From Anaerolineaceae bacterium UBA6133 (GTDB taxonomy: Bacteria; Chloroflexota; Anaerolineae; Anaerolineales; Anaerolineaceae), in the NCBI GenBank assembly GCA_002435825.1, contig DIVL01000036.1, positions 1 to 47,138 of the forward strand: a stretch of DNA of 47,138 nt, in the 5' to 3' direction. The position numbers were made by a program, and so were the translations under genes. Below are positions 43,254 through 47,138 of the stretch, in pieces. The notes under the pieces are model-generated. The model was not told the origin of the DNA and did no database searches. It was given only the letters and a program-made list of their open reading frames with translations. Position 1 is the stretch's first letter. Each line of letters begins with the position of its first letter.

Positions 43254-44171
43254 GTGGCAAATGTGAAAGCAGTAAATATCAGTCTACGGCGTGGAACCAT
43301 AAAGCAGCAAATGGAGCAGGTGGAACTGGTCGAAAACTATGGAATCGAGGGGGATGCACACGCCGGCGACTGGCATCGGCAGGTGAGTCTGTTGGACCAG
43401 TCCAGTGTGGATCGGATGCTTGAATTGGGCGCGCACGGTTTGGTACCAGGAATTTTCGCTGAAAACATTACTACCGAAGGAATGGATTTGTGCCATCTAC
43501 CCCTGGGGACGAAGTTGGTAGTCGGTGAGGCTGTCCTCGAAGTGACCCAAATCGGCAAAGAATGTCACCAGCACTGCCAGGTTTACCAGCAGGTTGGCAT
43601 GTGTGTGATGCCGCTTGAAGGCATTTTTACTCGTGTAATCAAAGGAGGAGTAGTGAAAGCCGGAACCCCAATTTCAGTTCAATCAAACATTCGGGCAGCG
43701 GTTGTGACCATCAGCGACAAAGGATCTCAAGGGATTCGCGAAGACCGCAGCGGTCCTGTTTTGGTCGAAACGCTCAAAGGTTACGCGGTGGTCAATCGCA
43801 CTGTACTCATCCCTGATGAAAGGGAGTTGATTTCAAAAACCCTGGCAGACCTGGCGGATACAGGTGAAATTGACCTGATACTTACAACCGGCGGGACAGG
43901 ATTGGCACCGCGGGACGTGACCCCTGAAGCAACGCTGGCGATTGTGGATCGGCAGGTTCCCGGTATTCCGGAAGCAATGCGAGCAGCGAGCCTTAAGATT
44001 ACAGATAGAGCGATGTTGTCGCGTGCTGCGGCTGGGACTCGCGGTCGGACCCTGATCATCAATCTTCCCGGCAGCCCAAAGGCCGCGAAGGAGTGCCTTG
44101 AGGTATTCCTGCCGGTTCTGGACCATGCAGTAGAGACTTTGCGTGGGGAAGCGTTTGAATGTGCCAAGTAA
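43254..44171 (+). CDS. MOSC domain - MogA/MoaB fusion protein
   Basis: 305 residues, GTG start (GGAGG upstream, inside the end of moaA). The N-terminal MOSC domain (about 1-145) has GDAHAGDWHRQVSLLDQSS and ECHQHCQVYQQVGMCVMPLEGIFTRV motifs with the probable catalytic Cys, the domain type of Mo-cofactor sulfurases. The C-terminal MogA part (about 150-305) has AVVTISDKGSQGIREDRSGP, LTTGGTGLAPRDVTPEAT and INLPGSPKAAKECLE, the molybdopterin adenylyltransferase. The fusion would couple adenylylation of the cofactor with its later modification. It is the last gene of the cofactor cluster. Confidence 0.93.
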   Translation: MANVKAVNISLRRGTIKQQMEQVELVENYGIEGDAHAGDWHRQVSLLDQSSVDRMLELGAHGLVPGIFAENITTEGMDLCHLPLGTKLVVGEAVLEVTQIGKECHQHCQVYQQVGMCVMPLEGIFTRVIKGGVVKAGTPISVQSNIRAAVVTISDKGSQGIREDRSGPVLVETLKGYAVVNRTVLIPDERELISKTLADLADTGEIDLILTTGGTGLAPRDVTPEATLAIVDRQVPGIPEAMRAASLKITDRAMLSRAAAGTRGRTLIINLPGSPKAAKECLEVFLPVLDHAVETLRGEAFECAK

Positions 44172-44289
44172 AACGAGTTTTCCCTTAATACTCAATAATT
44201 GAGGTAAAATATTCCCGCACTACCTTCCAAAAGGTGGGTCAGATGCAAAACAGGAGGAAACTCCAAAAAATACACTTATGGGAGAAGAA

Positions 44290-45102
44290 ATGAAACGTTT
44301 TGCTTTGCTTGTTGTATGTGTGGGTATGCTGTTCTCTGCTGCGGCTTGTAAGCAGGAACCAGTGAACAAGGTTATCCAAATGTCCACCACCACATCCGTG
44401 AATGACTCGGGGCTGATGGCATACTTGCAGCCGGTGTTCGAGAAGGACACAGGTTACACGCTTGAAATTACATCTGCTGGTACTGGCGCCGCAATTGAGA
44501 AGGGGCGGACTGGCGATGCGGACATTCTCCTGGTTCACTCCAAATCACAGGAAGAGGCTTTCACTGGTGAAGGTTTTGACGAAACCCGCATCCCCTTCAT
44601 GTACAACTTCTTCGTGATTGTTGGACCTGCTGATGACCCGGCGGGTGTGGATGGCAAGGCGACTGCCGCGGAAGCTTTCCAGGCTATCCTTGATTCTGGT
44701 TCTTTGTTTATTTCCCGTGGTGACAATAGCGGAACGCATAGCAAAGAAAAAGCCATCTGGACATCAATCAATGTCGATCCAACTGGGCAGGCCTGGTACG
44801 AGAGCACTGGGTCTGGCATGGGCGCGACATTAACCATTGCGGACGAAAAGCAGGCTTATACCATCTCAGACAAAGCCACTTTCCTTGCTCACGAGAACAC
44901 GCTATCGATGTTGCTTGAAGAGACCGATGACATGAAAAACACCTACTCGGTCATCGCCATTTCCTCCAAGCGTTTCGCGGACACCAACACCGCTGGCGCG
45001 CAGGCGTTCATCGACTGGCTGAAGACTGATACAGCCCGCAAGATGATCGCCGAATTCGGCGTGTCTAAGTATGGTGAACCTCTGTTCTTCAACATGGACT
45101 AA
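44290..45102 (+). CDS. tupA: Tungstate ABC transporter substrate-binding lipoprotein
   Basis: 270 residues from ATG 44290 (GGGAGAAG upstream), preferred to ATG 44278, which has no suitable ribosome-binding site. Signal sequence KRFALLVVCVGMLFSAAAC, with a lipobox Cys at residue 20. The mature part has the TupA signature STTTSVNDSG, TSAGTGAAIEKGRTGDADILLVHS, FVIVGPADDPAGV and SRGDNSGTHSKE. TupA binds tungstate with very high affinity, and far more tightly than molybdate. The lipoprotein would be processed by LspA (3511-4023). A 118-base upstream gap holds no strong promoter; a small ACCTT/AAGGT hairpin lies near 44221-44235. Confidence 0.93.
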   Translation: MKRFALLVVCVGMLFSAAACKQEPVNKVIQMSTTTSVNDSGLMAYLQPVFEKDTGYTLEITSAGTGAAIEKGRTGDADILLVHSKSQEEAFTGEGFDETRIPFMYNFFVIVGPADDPAGVDGKATAAEAFQAILDSGSLFISRGDNSGTHSKEKAIWTSINVDPTGQAWYESTGSGMGATLTIADEKQAYTISDKATFLAHENTLSMLLEETDDMKNTYSVIAISSKRFADTNTAGAQAFIDWLKTDTARKMIAEFGVSKYGEPLFFNMD

Positions 45103-45120
45103 GAATCAAGAACACCGCTT

Positions 45121-45810
45121 TTGATTAAACAGGTATTTGAGTTACTGTTCGGTGCAGATCCAGAGTTACGCCAGATCATCGGCGTAACTCTGCGTATGTC
45201 TGTGATGAGCACGTTGATTTCCGCGTTGATTGGCATTCCCTGGGGGGTGGCGATGGGCGCAAATCAGTTCAAGGGGAAGGCGATTCTTTCAAGAATTACA
45301 AACACACTAATGGGGCTGCCTCCGGTGGTTGCAGGTTTGATCGTCTTTCTGATGTTATCGCGCAGCGGACCATTGGGAAAGATGAGCTTGCTCTATTCTG
45401 TCCCGGCAATGGTGATCGCCCAGGTTGTGTTGATCTCTCCGATCATTGCAGGTATGACGGCTAATATTGTCAGTATACGCGCGCCATCAATTAACGAAAC
45501 TTGCGCAGGGATAGGGATTTCCGGTTGGAAGCGTCTTTTGCTGACGATCAAGGAATGCCGGATTCCTTTCGTGACCACGATACTGGCTGGTTTCGGTCGC
45601 TCCATCGCGGAGGTTGGGGCGGTCCAGATGGTAGGCGGGAATATCCAGTTTAAGACCCGGGTGATGACCACGGCAATCATGATGCAAACCAACATGGGGC
45701 GCTTTGAGCTGGCAGTCGCTTTGGGGGTGGTGCTGTTGATCATTTCATTCATTATCAACAGCCTGGTGCATAGAATACAGGAGCAGACCCAGCGTGATCG
45801 TACTGCGTGA
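45121..45810 (+). CDS. tupB: Tungstate ABC transporter permease
   Basis: 229 residues from TTG 45121. Five to six hydrophobic segments and the permease EAA-type loop near INETCAGIGISGWKRLLLTIKECRIP, which contacts the ATPase. Its N-terminal helix begins near residue 17, so the TTG start is reasonable, although no strong ribosome-binding site is visible. It overlaps tupC by 17 bases, which supports coupled synthesis. Confidence 0.9.
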   Translation: MIKQVFELLFGADPELRQIIGVTLRMSVMSTLISALIGIPWGVAMGANQFKGKAILSRITNTLMGLPPVVAGLIVFLMLSRSGPLGKMSLLYSVPAMVIAQVVLISPIIAGMTANIVSIRAPSINETCAGIGISGWKRLLLTIKECRIPFVTTILAGFGRSIAEVGAVQMVGGNIQFKTRVMTTAIMMQTNMGRFELAVALGVVLLIISFIINSLVHRIQEQTQRDRTA

Positions 45811-46471
45811 TGTGATCCAGCAATTTGGCGGCAGGATCGTTCTGGAAATCCCGGAATTGCATTTTAAATCCGGTCGCCGTTATGGCCTGATTGGTGAAAA
45901 TGGCAGTGGGAAGACAACCCTGATCCGCATGCTTGCCGGCACTTCAAAGCCGACCTCCGGAAGGATTGAAGGCCTTGAGGGCAAAATTGTGGGATATCTG
46001 CCCCAGTCTCCTTATGCTTTTTCTTTCTCGGTGCTCCAAAACGCAGCCCTGGCGCTGGATGGTCACAAGGACGCTAAAGAATTAACCAAGAAGGCTCTGC
46101 ATGCGGTGGGGATGGAGAGCCTGGTGGATGCGAGGGGAGATCGACTCTCTGGCGGTGAGGCGCAGCGCATGGCGCTGGCAAGAGTGCTGGTGCGATCTTA
46201 TGACGTGCTGCTTTTGGATGAGCCGACTTCATCTACAGATGTGCGCAGCATGGATCTCATCGAAAACACGTTGAGGGAATACGTCCAAAAGACACAATGC
46301 ACGCTGATATTTTCCACCCACTCACCTGCCCAGGCGTTTAGATTGGCAGATGAGGTGCTCTATCTTGAAAAGGGAAGATTAGTCGAACAGGGTTCAGCTG
46401 AAACATTGTTCCATTCCCCTCAGGATGAGCGCACGATAGCCTTTCTCAAGCATTGGAGCTTAAACTCCTGA
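45794..46471 (+). CDS. tupC: Tungstate ABC transporter ATP-binding protein
   Basis: 225 residues, GTG start. Walker A GENGSGKTT, Q-loop in YLPQSP, signature LSGGEAQR, Walker B VLLLDEPTS, and a switch His in STHSPAQAF. It powers uptake of tungstate through TupB, supplying the AOR and cofactor genes. The downstream gap (46472-46560) has a T-rich stretch but only a 4-bp hairpin before it, so no confident terminator is called. Confidence 0.93.
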   Translation: MIVLRDVIQQFGGRIVLEIPELHFKSGRRYGLIGENGSGKTTLIRMLAGTSKPTSGRIEGLEGKIVGYLPQSPYAFSFSVLQNAALALDGHKDAKELTKKALHAVGMESLVDARGDRLSGGEAQRMALARVLVRSYDVLLLDEPTSSTDVRSMDLIENTLREYVQKTQCTLIFSTHSPAQAFRLADEVLYLEKGRLVEQGSAETLFHSPQDERTIAFLKHWSLNS

Positions 46472-46560
46472 TCTGTTATCTTTTGTTTTTTTCATAGTTA
46501 CTGCATCAAGGATAGAATCATTGCAGTTTCCATCACACCCGTTTACGGAGAACTCAAAAT

Positions 46561-47138
46561 ATGACCAAACAAACCGCCACCAAAGACGACGCACCCCTCA
46601 GGTTGTTCAAATCTGACTTCCTCGAGTGGTTTACCCACATCAGTCCGGTGGTGGTGATGGTGGTGTTCCTGCCAATCATTGTTTTCTTTCTCTGGCGTTC
46701 TGCACAGGCAAACCAGGGGTTTGGTTGGTGGAACGTGTTGATCTCCTTCGCGATTGGGCTTCTGGTCTGGCCGCTGGTGGAATACCTGCTGCACCGCTTT
46801 GTATTTCATTTTTCTCCCAAAAACCCTTCTGAACGAATGAAAAGGGTACTGTTCTTGATGCACGGGGTCCATCATGCCCAGCCGCGGGAAAAGTCCAGGC
46901 TGGTAATGCCGCCGGTGGTCAGCATTCCTCTTGCTGCGATTTTCTATGGGCTATTCCTGGGGGTGGTGGGCGGATTGCTCAAACTGCCAAATTATGTTGA
47001 TGGCATTTTTGCGGGTTTTCTGCTCGGTTATGTGATTTACGACATGACCCATTACGCGCTGCACCATTTCAGTTTCAAGGGCGATTATTTCGTGAAACTG
47101 CGCCGGCATCACATGGCGCATCACTTCAAGACGCACAA
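46561..47138 (+). CDS. Fatty-acid hydroxylase/sterol desaturase-family membrane protein (3' truncated by window end)
   Basis: The frame is open to the window end (192 codons). ACGGAG (46545-46550) precedes ATG 46561. Three or four hydrophobic segments and the histidine clusters HRFVFH, HGVHH, HYALHH and HHMAHH are the di-iron ligand pattern of fatty acid 2-hydroxylases and sterol desaturases (FA_hydroxylase family). Members use oxygen, which is unexpected next to strictly anaerobic redox genes, although homologues occur in some anaerobes with unknown function. The C-terminus is not in the window. Confidence 0.88.
   Translation, partial: MTKQTATKDDAPLRLFKSDFLEWFTHISPVVVMVVFLPIIVFFLWRSAQANQGFGWWNVLISFAIGLLVWPLVEYLLHRFVFHFSPKNPSERMKRVLFLMHGVHHAQPREKSRLVMPPVVSIPLAAIFYGLFLGVVGGLLKLPNYVDGIFAGFLLGYVIYDMTHYALHHFSFKGDYFVKLRRHHMAHHFKTH

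Noticed and set aside
44172..44289. Mo/W-cofactor riboswitch before tupA
   Set aside because: The leader has only a 5-bp hairpin and none of the conserved blocks of the known cofactor motif.

Overview
The window looks like a chromosomal segment of a strictly anaerobic, probably Gram-positive-like bacterium. My best guess is Chloroflexota, class Anaerolineae. That is an inference from gene content (T-box-controlled IleS2, Flx/Hdr-type flavin electron-bifurcation genes, a tungsten aldehyde:ferredoxin oxidoreductase, selenium and Mo/W cofactor genes); no rRNA or other taxonomic marker is present.

Layout. (1) 1-6000, plus strand: a consensus promoter and an isoleucine T-box leader control ileS (type IleS2 with a swapped GXHH signature), followed by tightly packed lspA, rluD and a threonine aldolase gene. 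(2) 6027-9479, plus: a secreted BNR/sortilin-type beta-propeller protein and a metallophosphoesterase. (3) 19696 back to 9462, minus: one long redox operon from a near-consensus promoter: AOR-family tungstoenzyme, four-cluster ferredoxin, HdrA fused to MvhD, HdrC-like protein, MvhD, two iron-sulfur proteins, a FAD/NAD/2Fe-2S protein (Flx-like NADH module), a polyferredoxin and a small protein. hdrA is interrupted by one in-frame UGA exactly where the family has a conserved Cys, so it is read as a selenoprotein; it is not a broken gene. There is no HdrB. (4) 19858-20846: a RAYT transposase gene flanked by two families of REP-like palindromes. (5) 33954 back to 20882, minus: rpoN (sigma-54 with an extra zinc-ribbon), a soluble PAS/GAF histidine kinase, an NtrC-type activator that lacks a DNA-binding domain, then a near-perfect sigma-54 promoter (TGGCA-N6-TTGCA) driving a two-TM small protein, a 1779-residue TPR protein and a TPR plus C25/caspase-like protease. 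This self-contained sigma-54-controlled TPR-protease module is the best candidate for an undescribed system. (6) 34136-36863: aminotransferase, hflX, rpmF (opposite strand). (7) 37052-46471, plus: yqeB and yqeC (selenium-dependent Mo hydroxylase maturation), two moeA paralogues (one fused to a periplasmic-binding-type domain), moaC, moaA, a MOSC-MogA fusion, and a tupABC tungstate transporter. (8) 46561-end: a truncated fatty-acid hydroxylase-type membrane protein.

How it fits together: regions 3 and 7 form a tungsten/selenium theme. Tungstate enters through TupABC, the Moa/Moe/Mog enzymes build the pyranopterin cofactor, and the AOR uses it to pass low-potential electrons through ferredoxins to a Sec-containing HdrA flavoprotein and an NAD(H) module. 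Selenium would serve both Sec-HdrA and YqeB/YqeC clients, but the sel genes and any Se-dependent hydroxylase lie outside the window. Region 5 is a separate regulatory island.
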